Shown here in pieces: positions 15,008 to 21,419 of a DNA stretch of 37,183 nt. The first letter of the stretch is position 1. The number at the start of each line of letters is the position of its first letter. The stretch lies in assembly GCF_001953975.1 (NCBI RefSeq), contig NZ_MBEJ01000139.1:1-37183 (forward strand). Reading direction: 5' to 3'. The notes under the pieces are model-generated. The model did not search any database, was not told where the DNA came from, and saw nothing but the letters and a program-made list of their open reading frames with translations. This DNA is from Mycobacterium sp. NS-7484. Lineage in GTDB: Bacteria > Actinomycetota > Actinomycetes > Mycobacteriales > Mycobacteriaceae. The position numbers were made by a program, and so were the translations under genes.

Positions 15008-16164
15008 GGCGCTCCTCGTAGGTCGATGTAGCATCCGTCGGCGGTGTACCCCTCGACCGGCCGCAGTTCGTAGCCGTCACCGATCGTGTCGGTCCTGTAG
15101 AACCGCTCGAACATCTCGGCTGCCTCCTCCGCGGTGAACATCTCGTGGCGGCTGATCGTCTGCGTGCTACGCGGCAGCACGATGTCCACGTCGGGCTCGG
15201 CCGGTCCCGTATGTGGGTGGCCGACGACCGATCGCACCGACACAGCGCCGATGTCGGCTCCGCCGGGACGGCAGAACTCGATCACCATGGTCTCGGCCGT
15301 GCCGGCGGCTTGCAGGTACAGCGATTTCGAGAAGTCGGCCGGAGCACCGGCCGGCGGGCGGGCGCTGAGCACGATGGCCCACGGGTCTGCGCCGTCCATA
15401 CTCCGCAGGTGGTGGTCGATGATGCCCGGGTGGTGTTCCCGGATCAGATCGCTCGATATGGTGCGCTGGGTCTCGCACAGCACTTGGTAGTCGTGGGTGG
15501 GAGTCAGGCTCGCCGTGAACGCCGCGTACGCCGCAGGACCTTTCGCGTAGGCGGCCAGGTACTTGAGCACGTCGACCGTCGAAGACATCCCACCCCGCTC
15601 GCCGCGGGCGATCGCATCATCGGCCACCCGGGCCGCGTCGGCGTTGCGGCCAGCGGCGATCAGCGCGGTGACGGTGCGGGTCAGGGCCCGGCTCGGAGCT
15701 ATTCCGTCGGGTGAGTGTTCCACAACCGCTGCGTAGTCGGCGTCCGTCGGATGCGCGGAGATGAACTCGGCGCGGATACGGTCGAACTCGTCGAGCACCG
15801 GATCCCAGTCCGGCTCGTCGGTCGGAGAGACGTCCCAATGGCCGCTGCCGATCCGCAGCGGCTGGACCTTGAAGGCACCGTTGACGCGGCGGTTGATCCG
15901 CATCTGCCGTCCCATCACCACGTCGGGCATGAAGGCGGCCGACAGGATCTCGTCGACGGCGAGCGGCTTGACGTCGACGGTCCAGGTGATCCGGAGCCGG
16001 TCGGGGTCCTTGTCCGGATGGAACACCTGCGGGTAGAAGAGTTCCGTCACGTAGACGTCGTCGAGGATGAACCCGGTCGCGCTGACGAACCGCATGCCGT
16101 GGCCCTTGCACGCGGGCCGCAGCGCGTCGTTCCACGCCCGAAGGATCGGCGATCCCTTTGCCAC
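15004..16164 (-). CDS. Hypothetical protein, first gene of a coupled pair
   Basis: A 386-residue soluble protein without signal peptide or membrane segment. The N-terminal third contains AWNDALRPACKGHGMRFVSA and WTVDVKPLAVDEILS, a layout reminiscent of DUF4304-like modules; the middle has an Ala-rich helical part (LIAAGRNADAARVADDAI); the C-terminal part has VIEFCRPGGADIGAVSVRSV and EAAEMFERFYRTD followed by YELRPVEGYTADG, which looks like the end of Imm1-type immunity proteins. These resemblances are impressions only. GAGGGGGAACC precedes the ATG 16164, and the TGA overlaps the next gene. A strong inverted repeat sits just upstream in the 5' leader. Confidence 0.65.
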   Translation of the reverse strand: MAKGSPILRAWNDALRPACKGHGMRFVSATGFILDDVYVTELFYPQVFHPDKDPDRLRITWTVDVKPLAVDEILSAAFMPDVVMGRQMRINRRVNGAFKVQPLRIGSGHWDVSPTDEPDWDPVLDEFDRIRAEFISAHPTDADYAAVVEHSPDGIAPSRALTRTVTALIAAGRNADAARVADDAIARGERGGMSSTVDVLKYLAAYAKGPAAYAAFTASLTPTHDYQVLCETQRTISSDLIREHHPGIIDHHLRSMDGADPWAIVLSARPPAGAPADFSKSLYLQAAGTAETMVIEFCRPGGADIGAVSVRSVVGHPHTGPAEPDVDIVLPRSTQTISRHEMFTAEEAAEMFERFYRTDTIGDGYELRPVEGYTADGCYIDLRGAP

Positions 16165-16176
16165 GGTTCCCCCTCA

Positions 16177-16202
16177 CTGCGGTCCCCCGACCGCTACCGC
16201 AG
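16177..16202 (-). promoter_or_regulatory. Nested inverted repeats just upstream of the 386-residue gene
   Basis: CTGCGGT (16177-16183) and ACCGCAG (16196-16202) are perfect complements, and CGGTC/GACCG (16180-16184, 16189-16193) form a competing shorter hairpin. The element ends 12 bases before the ATG, so it could be an operator or a leader structure that affects access to the ribosome site. Confidence 0.4.
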
Positions 16203-16225
16203 AAGTACATCAGACGGCGCCGTCG

Positions 16226-16462
16226 GTGGTGCGGGTGCTGCACCGCATCCTCGACCCGCAACTGCGCAGCCTCGAGGCGAAGGCGCTGACTGAAGAGATG
16301 GCCCTCAATCCCGTCAAGGAGTTGCAGTTCTTGAAGCCGGACCACCGCGGGGCGCGCCACGTGCCAGTGGGCAAGCAAAGTCGGGAAGCTCTTGAGGCGA
16401 TGGTCAGTCGCACGGGGTGGGTACTTGATTCGGCCACCAGCGGGTGCTTCAACGTAGTTTGA
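16226..16462 (+). CDS. Possible small unknown protein or gene remnant
   Basis: A 78-codon plus-strand frame from GTG 16226 with the segment RSLEAKALTEEMALNPVKEL and the end VLDSATSGCFNVV. The sequence is protein-like and stays open upstream to 16067, antisense to the 386-residue gene. No ribosome site or promoter is seen, so it may be the 3' remnant of a lost gene. The opposite strand is also open here, which lowers confidence. Confidence 0.25.
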   Translation: MVRVLHRILDPQLRSLEAKALTEEMALNPVKELQFLKPDHRGARHVPVGKQSREALEAMVSRTGWVLDSATSGCFNVV

Positions 16463-16539
16463 CTTGGTGTCCGTCCGGCTGCGCGGGCCCACCCAAACGC
16501 TGAATCATGCTGTCGGAGTTCCCGCGTTAGCGGACCCAA

Positions 16540-16848
16540 TCAGAGCCTCAGTAAGACGCGAGATCCGTCTGGGCGCTTCACCGCAACCTCCAGCTCCCCA
16601 CCGGTGGCCTCCACGTACTTACGGAGTGTGTCGACCCGGCTGGTGCCCAGGTCGCCGTGCTCCATTTGGGAAACGCGGTTCTGCCCGACACCGATGGCTG
16701 CGGCGAGCGCGGTCTGGGTGTAACCGGCGTCTTCCCGCAATTCGCGAAGGCGGTACTGCGCAACCTCGCGATCCATCTCTTCCTTGATTGCGTCGATGCG
16801 GGCCCGGTTGCCCGGACGGCGACGGCGAAGATCATCGAGCGTGGTCAT
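16540..16848 (-). CDS. HigA-type antitoxin with XRE helix-turn-helix
   Basis: A 102-residue protein. Residues 33-87 form a Cro/C1-type helix-turn-helix (LREDAGYTQTALAAAIGVGQ, then NRVSQMEHGD); an Arg-rich and coiled N-terminal stretch precedes it, and the C-terminus ELEVAVKRPDGSRVLLRL is the beta segment common in HigA antitoxins of the Gp49/HigB group. It would bind the toxin and repress the locus. GGGGAAGAAACG precedes the ATG 16848, which overlaps the toxin stop as ATGA. It is intact although the toxin frame is broken. Toxin-first order is the usual higBA order. Confidence 0.85.
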   Translation of the reverse strand: MTTLDDLRRRRPGNRARIDAIKEEMDREVAQYRLRELREDAGYTQTALAAAIGVGQNRVSQMEHGDLGTSRVDTLRKYVEATGGELEVAVKRPDGSRVLLRL

Positions 16849-17241
16849 CGTTTCTTCCCCTTTCTTGTCTTTGGCTCGGCGGCTGTGACTGCCTGCCTCA
16901 TCTTCTGTTGGTATTCGGTGAATAGGCGGTCGGCGATGAGAACGTTCGTCGCGTACCACTTCGTCCAGTTCCCTGCTTTGTCTCCGGCGACGAGCATGAT
17001 CGCTCGGGACTGGATGTCGAGGCGAAGAGCACCCGGATGTGGGCTCCGCCCTTGGTGGGGCGAGGTCGGAGTTCCTTCATGTTCGGATGCGCCGATCCTT
17101 CGAGGGTGTCCACGAATGGCCGGCGCGTAACTGGTCCGTATTCCTCCAACTGCTCCAGCGCCGCGATCAGGTGGTCGTACTCCTCGTCGTCGGGGCTGTC
17201 GATCCATGTTTCGATGAGGGATCAACCTCCCACTTCCGCAC
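16845..17241 (-). pseudogene. HigB/RelE-type (Gp49-like) toxin with two frameshifts
   Basis: Reading three successive phases reconstructs a toxin of about 132 residues: MRKWEVDP, then LIETWIDSPDDEEYDHLIAA and HPNMKELRPRPTKGGAHIRV, then DIQSRAIMLVAGDKAGNWTK. NMKELRP, IRVLFA and AGDKxGNWxxWY are the signature of Gp49/HigB mRNA interferases. The breaks lie at about 17216-17223 and 17020-17024, and each is repaired by adding one base (for example GCC-TTC-GAC in place of GCCTCGAC). GTG 17241 lies 7 bases after TAGAAT, so the natural mRNA would be leaderless. As written no full toxin can be made; single-base sequencing deletions are the main alternative. Confidence 0.75.
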
Positions 17242-17248
17242 GGTCGCA

Positions 17249-17275
17249 ATTCTATCAGCTAGAGCTGATATCAGC
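17249..17275 (-). promoter_or_regulatory. higBA promoter and palindromic operator
   Basis: On the minus strand TAGAAT (17254-17249) lies 7 bases before the toxin GTG. Directly upstream are two overlapping palindromes: ATCAGC-TAGA-GCTGAT (17254-17269) and the perfect 12-mer GCTGATATCAGC (17264-17275), sharing one half-site. The string ATCAGCTAGA also occurs twice (17254, 17270). Such sites touching the -10 are typical for autorepression by HigA. Confidence 0.65.
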
Positions 17276-17344
17276 TAGAAGTGATTCCCGCGTGCTATCG
17301 GTCGCGGTTGCGCGGTACGCGGAACTGGCGAATACACGACGGTC

Positions 17345-17383
17345 GCGTAGGTTCTTCAGAGAATAAAATCCGAGAACCTACGC
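17345..17383. promoter_or_regulatory. Perfect 11-bp inverted repeat before DUF3297 gene
   Basis: GCGTAGGTTCT (17345-17355) and AGAACCTACGC (17373-17383) are exact complements separated by a 17-base AT-rich spacer (TCAGAGAATAAAATCCG). It ends 20 bases before the ATG at 17404. It could form an RNA hairpin in the leader or be a binding site for a dimeric regulator; the AT-rich spacer could also hold the -10 element. No T-run follows, so terminator use is less likely. Confidence 0.5.
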
Positions 17384-17403
17384 AGCATCGAACGAAAGCC
17401 ATC

Positions 17404-17661
17404 ATGTCCCAGGATCAGAACTCAGACGTTCCACCGAATCACCTCTCCATCGATCCGCGCAGCGCCTTCTATAGCGAAGAGGTGCTCGTCCGCGGCGTGG
17501 GGATTCGCTTCAATGGCGTCGAGAAAACCAATGTGCACGAATACGACGTGGCCGAGGGCTGGGTGCGTGTGGAAGTCCCTACCGCCAAGGATCGCCGCGG
17601 AAATCCGATGGTCGTCAAGCTCAGCGGCACGGTTGAACCTTATTTCCGCCAAGCGAACTAG
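17404..17661 (+). CDS. DUF3297 family protein
   Basis: An 85-residue protein matching the DUF3297 layout: HLSIDPRSAFYSEEVLVRGV, GIRFNGVEKTNVHEYDVAEG, then GNPMVVKLSGTVEPYF at the end. The family is short, soluble and of unknown function, found mostly in proteobacteria and some actinobacteria. The ATG 17404 follows GAACGAAAGCCATC. A perfect inverted repeat lies in its leader. It converges on the SDR gene at 17694, with 32 bases between stops, and marks the likely right side of the island. Confidence 0.85.
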   Translation: MSQDQNSDVPPNHLSIDPRSAFYSEEVLVRGVGIRFNGVEKTNVHEYDVAEGWVRVEVPTAKDRRGNPMVVKLSGTVEPYFRQAN

Positions 17662-17693
17662 CGCACGCGCATCGCCTGACCGCGCGCCAGGTC

Positions 17694-18613
17694 TTACCGA
17701 CCGGAATCTTCTCGAGCCATCCGCTCACGGATACCGCCACCGACGCTGGTGCCCTGTGCCATGGGCTTGTAGATGGCCCCGGTGGTGTGCGGAACCGGGT
17801 CGGCCTTCTCGATTGCCGATTCGGCGGTCTTGCCCGACAAGCGTTCCGTGAGGGTGGGAAACAGTTGGTGCGAAAGGTTGGCCATGTGTCCCTTGGCGCC
17901 GACGGGTTGCTTCACCTTGGGGTCGGTACACGCCCCGACGATCGCGTCGATGACGAGTTGCGGGTCGTCCATGGCGGCCATGCGGGGTGCGTGGCCGGTG
18001 TAGTTGGCAGCATGGGTCCACCACGGCGTGTCGACCGCCCACGGCATGATGGTGCCGACCTTGATGTCCTCGTGGCCGGCCAGTCGTAGCTCCTCTGTCA
18101 ACGACCGGCTTAGGCTGAGGACCGCGGCTTTTGTTGCCGCATACGAGGTTTGGTAGGCCAGCGGCACTTCACTGTCCACCGAACCGATGTTGATCAAGAC
18201 GCCTCGGCCTTGTGCGCGGAACTGTTGGATCGCCGCGTGGGCACCGTAGATCAGCCCCTTCAGGTTCACGCGACCAGTCGGGCATGGTCTTCGATCGGGA
18301 TATCCCAGAACAGGCCCAGCGCTCCGACTCCGACATTGTTGATCCAGATGTCGAAGCCGCCGAAGTGTTCGACAGCGGTTGCCGCCAACCGGGAAACATC
18401 GGCAGGACTGCTGACGTCGGTGGGCACCACCACGGCCTTGCCGCCGTCGCCCTGGATCTCGGCGGCAAGGCCGTCGAGGACGTCCCGGCGGCGGGCGGCC
18501 AGCACCACGTTGGCTCCGCGCCGGGCAAGTTCCGTGGCCGTGCCACGGCCAAAACCGCTGGAGGCGCCGGTGATGACCGCAGTGGCGCCGGCAACCGATT
18601 TCTCGTGACTCAT
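17694..18613 (-). pseudogene. Short-chain dehydrogenase/reductase with one frameshift
   Basis: Two adjacent phases together make a complete classical SDR of about 306 residues. The first part (from ATG 18613) has TGASSGFGRGTA for NAD(P) binding and DIWINNVGVG; the second part (from about 18269) has NLKGLIYGAHAA, the Ser-containing NIGSVDSEVP and the catalytic YAATK. The first phase stops right after DHARLVA, where DHARLVDVNLKG is expected; adding one base near 18271 (GTC-GAC-GTG) restores it. GGGAAAG lies upstream of the ATG. It is 27 bases after the DsbA-like gene in the same direction. The function, if restored, would be oxidation or reduction of an unknown alcohol or ketone. Confidence 0.8.
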
Positions 18614-18640
18614 CGTGTCTGCTTTCCCAGGCGTGACTGG

Positions 18641-19312
18641 TCAGCGGCCGGCCTGCTCGACCAATCGGGCGAAGGCGGCCGTGTCGTCGGAATCGATCAC
18701 CGGGAAGCCTGCGCCGGGTTCACCGACCCAATGCAGCTCGATGCCCGGATTGTGAACATCGGAGCCGTCGGCCAGAAAAAAGTGCGGACTGCCCTGCACC
18801 TGCGAGACGTGCTCGCGATAGTCGTGCATCATCGCTGCCCGCGCACTGCCGGTGTCCAACGCCTCGGCGATTCGGTCCGCGTCGACCCGCGGACATTGTT
18901 GAGCGATGTCCACCAGCTCATGTGCCAACGAGATGGGCCGGCTGTCGGTGAAAAAGGCGTGCCTGATCGCCATGTCGAATTCCTCGGCGGCTGCCAACGA
19001 CTGTTGTTTGGCGGCGTGGACGGCCTCGTTGGCGGGCAGGGACGTGATCGGCCACGTCGACGGATCCGATTGCCATGGGACCCAACCGAAGTCCGGCTCG
19101 ATCGAGCCAAGCACCGGAATCTCGGCGTCCAGATATCGTTTGGGAATCGGGAACCGGTTGACGTCTTCGAGGGCGAACAATCGCAGGTCGACGCGGACTT
19201 TGTCGGTGAGGCCGGCCTTCTCGCGTTCACGGTAGAACCGGTGGAGCGCGACGGTGGACCACCCGCAGACCACGTCGGTGTACACCACCACCGTGCCGGG
19301 CTGTACCTTCAT
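18641..19312 (-). CDS. DsbA/FrnE-like thioredoxin-fold protein lacking CxxC
   Basis: A 223-residue protein of the DsbA/2-hydroxychromene-2-carboxylate isomerase group. The N-terminus YTDVVCGWSTVALHRF lies where FrnE has DVVCPWCYIGK; here the motif is C16-G-W-S, so the second Cys is replaced by Ser. The cis-Pro region GSPHFFLADG is kept near residue 175. This argues against disulfide exchange and for isomerase, glutathione-transferase-like or binding activity. There is no signal peptide, so it should be cytoplasmic. The ATG overlaps the stop of the CsbD-like gene as ATGA, and the SDR follows, forming one operon. Confidence 0.8.
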   Translation of the reverse strand: MKVQPGTVVVYTDVVCGWSTVALHRFYREREKAGLTDKVRVDLRLFALEDVNRFPIPKRYLDAEIPVLGSIEPDFGWVPWQSDPSTWPITSLPANEAVHAAKQQSLAAAEEFDMAIRHAFFTDSRPISLAHELVDIAQQCPRVDADRIAEALDTGSARAAMMHDYREHVSQVQGSPHFFLADGSDVHNPGIELHWVGEPGAGFPVIDSDDTAAFARLVEQAGR

Positions 19313-19467
19313 GGCCGCGCCGTGCCTTGACTCGATCGAGGTTGTGATTCCTGGCGTTCCGCGCCTTCACCGTGGACGCCGGCAGAACCCAGGGTTTCCT
19401 TCAGTTCGCCGGTCTGATCCTCGACGGCGCCTGTGACTCCTTCTGCCGGTGCGCTCTTTTCGGACAT
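19309..19467 (-). CDS. CsbD-like small stress protein
   Basis: A 52-residue hydrophilic protein starting MSEKSAPAEGVTGAVEDQTG, with the ELKETLGSAG segment and charged tail typical of CsbD-like proteins (GAVE-x-KGKxKEAxGxxTG pattern). Family members are general stress proteins of unknown mechanism. GAGGAGAGG is 9-10 bases before the ATG 19467. A GGTTT-N15-GGGCAT element upstream resembles a SigF promoter, matching the SigB control of csbD in Bacillus. Its TGA overlaps the start of the DsbA-like gene. Confidence 0.65.
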   Translation of the reverse strand: MSEKSAPAEGVTGAVEDQTGELKETLGSAGVHGEGAERQESQPRSSQGTARP

Positions 19468-19500
19468 GAATATCGGACCTCTCCTCGGCTTTTCGCCCTA

Positions 19501-19517
19501 CGGCACGAGGCGTGCCG
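19501..19517. promoter_or_regulatory. Perfect 7-bp inverted repeat in the CsbD-like leader
   Basis: CGGCACG-AGG-CGTGCCG lies between the SigF-like promoter and the CsbD-like start. It may be an operator downstream of the start site or a stable hairpin at the 5' end of the transcript. Confidence 0.45.
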
Positions 19518-19534
19518 GGGCTCGCTCATGTCGT

Positions 19535-19560
19535 ATGCCCTACCGCCCGACGATGAAACC
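19535..19560 (-). promoter_or_regulatory. SigF-like promoter upstream of CsbD-like gene
   Basis: On the minus strand GGTTT (19560-19556) and GGGCAT (19540-19535) are separated by 15 bases. The mycobacterial SigF consensus is GGTTT-N15-17-GGGTA(T), so there is one mismatch in the -10 part. Position, 68 bases before the start codon, is reasonable. Confidence 0.5.
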
Positions 19561-19618
19561 CCGCTGCAGCGGATCGGTCGAAGCGTCGCGGCGCACCCGC
19601 ATCCGGCCCGAGGACGAA

Positions 19619-19972
19619 TTACCCCGACGCAGCCCGGCGCGTTTGGGTCTCACCGACCACCAACTCGAGGCTGTCCCCGACATTCACGGTCACCACCGCC
19701 GTCGCCTGGAACAGCCCGTAGAAGTCGTCGGTCCTGGCGAACGTGTGCGCACGGGAGAACAGTGGCTGCACGTCGAACACACGCACCCGAAGCTTTTCGC
19801 GCGTGAGCCTGCCCAATTCCCGGCCGGTTTCGGGATCGGTGATCACCTGATCCGAATCGGAGTGCACGGAAAAAACCATGCCCGGCACCACGCCCGCCTC
19901 GGCGCCCCGATTGATGACCAATGTGTAGTCGTCTTCGATGAGCGCGACCTGGCCGCAGAGGTGGTCGGTCAT
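19619..19972 (-). CDS. FlgT C-terminal-domain-like protein
   Basis: A 117-residue protein. The order VALIEDDYTLVINRGAEAGV, VPGMVFSV, ITDPETGRELG and EKLRVRVFDVQPLFSRAHTF matches the small beta domain found at the C-terminus of flagellar assembly protein T and related stand-alone proteins. Mycobacteria have no flagella, so here it must do something else, perhaps as a nucleoid- or envelope-associated SH3-like module. The ATG overlaps the stop of the membrane-protein gene upstream (ATGA), implying they work together. No signal peptide is seen. Confidence 0.65.
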   Translation of the reverse strand: MTDHLCGQVALIEDDYTLVINRGAEAGVVPGMVFSVHSDSDQVITDPETGRELGRLTREKLRVRVFDVQPLFSRAHTFARTDDFYGLFQATAVVTVNVGDSLELVVGETQTRRAASG

Positions 19973-20718
19973 GACGCCGCCAGAGAATTGCTTTCTCGCA
20001 GCGGCTTGGGTGCCGACCCGGCGCGGATTCGCGGTCGCGCTTCGTGGCCTTCGACCGCGAGCAGCGCATCGACATGGCTCGCCGCGTCCTGCTCTGTGCC
20101 GAGCGTGAGTTCGACGGCCGTCTTCGCCTGGAACAGCGCGATCATCGCCTGTTGCTGATGTTCCGCGCCGAAGGCGTTGAGAGCGACGGTGAGTTTCGTG
20201 TCGACATATTCGACCGACCGCTGCAGCTCGGGCGTCGAGGCGCGGGCAATCGGGCGCTGGGTGCGTGGCGCGGACTGACTGCTGTACCAACGGTGTCCGA
20301 GCGCGCCGAGCGCGATCGAGCACACCGGGACCACCACGACGATGCAGACCAGGCCCACTGTCCCAGACAGTGCGATGGCGCCGACGATACCCAGCAGTGT
20401 GAGCAGACCCAGCACGGTCAGTTGGCGAACCGTCGACGGTACGGCGTCGATCACCTGCGCCACGTCTTTGAGGGTGCGAACGCCGAATCGGGCGACGGCG
20501 GCGATGAAGCCGACGACGGCTGCGCCGGCCTTGAGGGCGATCCGCCCGCATTCGTCGACGTGTTTGCGCGTCACGGCAGGCTTGGGCATCGTCCAGACGC
20601 GCTGCTGAGCCGACGGTGAATCGGAGGCGGTGCCGGGCGCGATCGGCACCTCGTCGATCTTCGGTTCGGACGTCGGGGACGAGGGCGCCTCGTCGGTCAC
20701 ATTCGTATCAGCAGCCAC
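19969..20718 (-). CDS. Membrane protein of unknown function coupled to the FlgT-like gene
   Basis: A 249-residue protein. Residues 1-45 are Pro/Ser/acidic and probably disordered; hydrophobic segments lie at about 61-79, 100-118 and 119-140 (for example LTVLGLLTLLGIVGAIAL). The C-terminal soluble part from about residue 150 is helical with DTKLTVALNAFGAEHQQQAM. I do not recognise a family. The start is GTG 20718 with a weak ribosome site. Its TGA overlaps the FlgT-like start, so the pair forms one translational unit, possibly a small envelope complex. Confidence 0.65.
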   Translation of the reverse strand: MAADTNVTDEAPSSPTSEPKIDEVPIAPGTASDSPSAQQRVWTMPKPAVTRKHVDECGRIALKAGAAVVGFIAAVARFGVRTLKDVAQVIDAVPSTVRQLTVLGLLTLLGIVGAIALSGTVGLVCIVVVVPVCSIALGALGHRWYSSQSAPRTQRPIARASTPELQRSVEYVDTKLTVALNAFGAEHQQQAMIALFQAKTAVELTLGTEQDAASHVDALLAVEGHEARPRIRAGSAPKPLRESNSLAAS

Positions 20719-20795
20719 ATCTGCATCATCGCGCCCCGACGTCGGATGAACGTTCCGGCGCGCCGAGGATTCGCAATTTCACACCGGCTGACGCA

Positions 20796-21419
20796 CTACG
20801 TCAGGTACGTTTCATGCCCCGTCGGGAATCCGCCGCCATTAGTGGCGATGTGAACATGGTCGAAGTGGTTGGCCGTGATGCCACCACGGTCCGCCATCTT
20901 TCGGGGTGGCCTGCCGTGTGAGTAGATCTCCTGCCGGAAGATCACATGGTTCACCCCGAACCGGTCCGCGTTGTCCAGCACGTAGGCGACGACGCGGTCG
21001 CCGAGAGCCTTACCTTCCGGTGTCGCATAGTTCGGGATCATCACGTCGATGGCCAATCCGTTCGGATGCCACTTCAGGGAATCGGCGCGGACCCCGCCGA
21101 TGTCGAGGATCTCGGGGAAGCGCGCGCTGACGGCCCGGGCGGCCAGGATGGTCTCGACTTGGAGACCCTTTTCGGGTGCGCGGCCGGCGGGCAACGGAAA
21201 ACGCATGTTTCGACGCACGGCGGGCATGCCCGGCGCCGCTGATGTCAATGACTGCTTGGCCACCGGGGCGACGACGGCCTCGTTGTGTGGCGGTGCCTCG
21301 GCCGTGATGGCCGGCGCGGTATCTGCGCCGACGGCGATCAGTGCGGCGGCAGGCACGACGACCGCGGCCACGGCAGTCGATCGGCGGCGCCGATCCTTTT
21401 TGAGCTGGTGTCTACCCAC
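20796..21419 (-). CDS. Secreted protein with M15-like HxxxxxxD and HxH motifs (first paralogue)
   Basis: A 207-residue exported protein. KKDRRRRSTAVAAVVVPAAA and the following hydrophobic stretch form a signal peptide or anchor, then a low-complexity linker. The conserved domain has LKWHPNGLAIDVMIPNY and HFDHVHIATNGGGFPTGHET; the His and Asp of HPNGLAID and the HVH motif resemble zinc ligands of D-Ala-D-Ala peptidases (ARB_07466-like domain), but activity is unproven. The start GTG 21419 lies 9 bases after TAAGGT. A clear paralogue is at 25322-25960. Likely location is the cell wall. Confidence 0.75.
   Translation of the reverse strand: MGRHQLKKDRRRRSTAVAAVVVPAAALIAVGADTAPAITAEAPPHNEAVVAPVAKQSLTSAAPGMPAVRRNMRFPLPAGRAPEKGLQVETILAARAVSARFPEILDIGGVRADSLKWHPNGLAIDVMIPNYATPEGKALGDRVVAYVLDNADRFGVNHVIFRQEIYSHGRPPRKMADRGGITANHFDHVHIATNGGGFPTGHETYLT

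Noticed and set aside
14279..15031. 250-codon plus-strand frame at the end of the broken island gene
   Set aside because: Its first part is out of phase with the protein-like sequence and the rest is antisense to the 157-residue gene.
11552..17250. Prophage or CRISPR locus
   Set aside because: No integrase, capsid, terminase or lysis genes and no regularly spaced repeats were seen.
17250..17700. Right attachment site copying the tRNA-Pro 3' end
   Set aside because: I scanned for the T-loop and acceptor strings and did not see a convincing copy; by eye a short or mismatched one could be missed.
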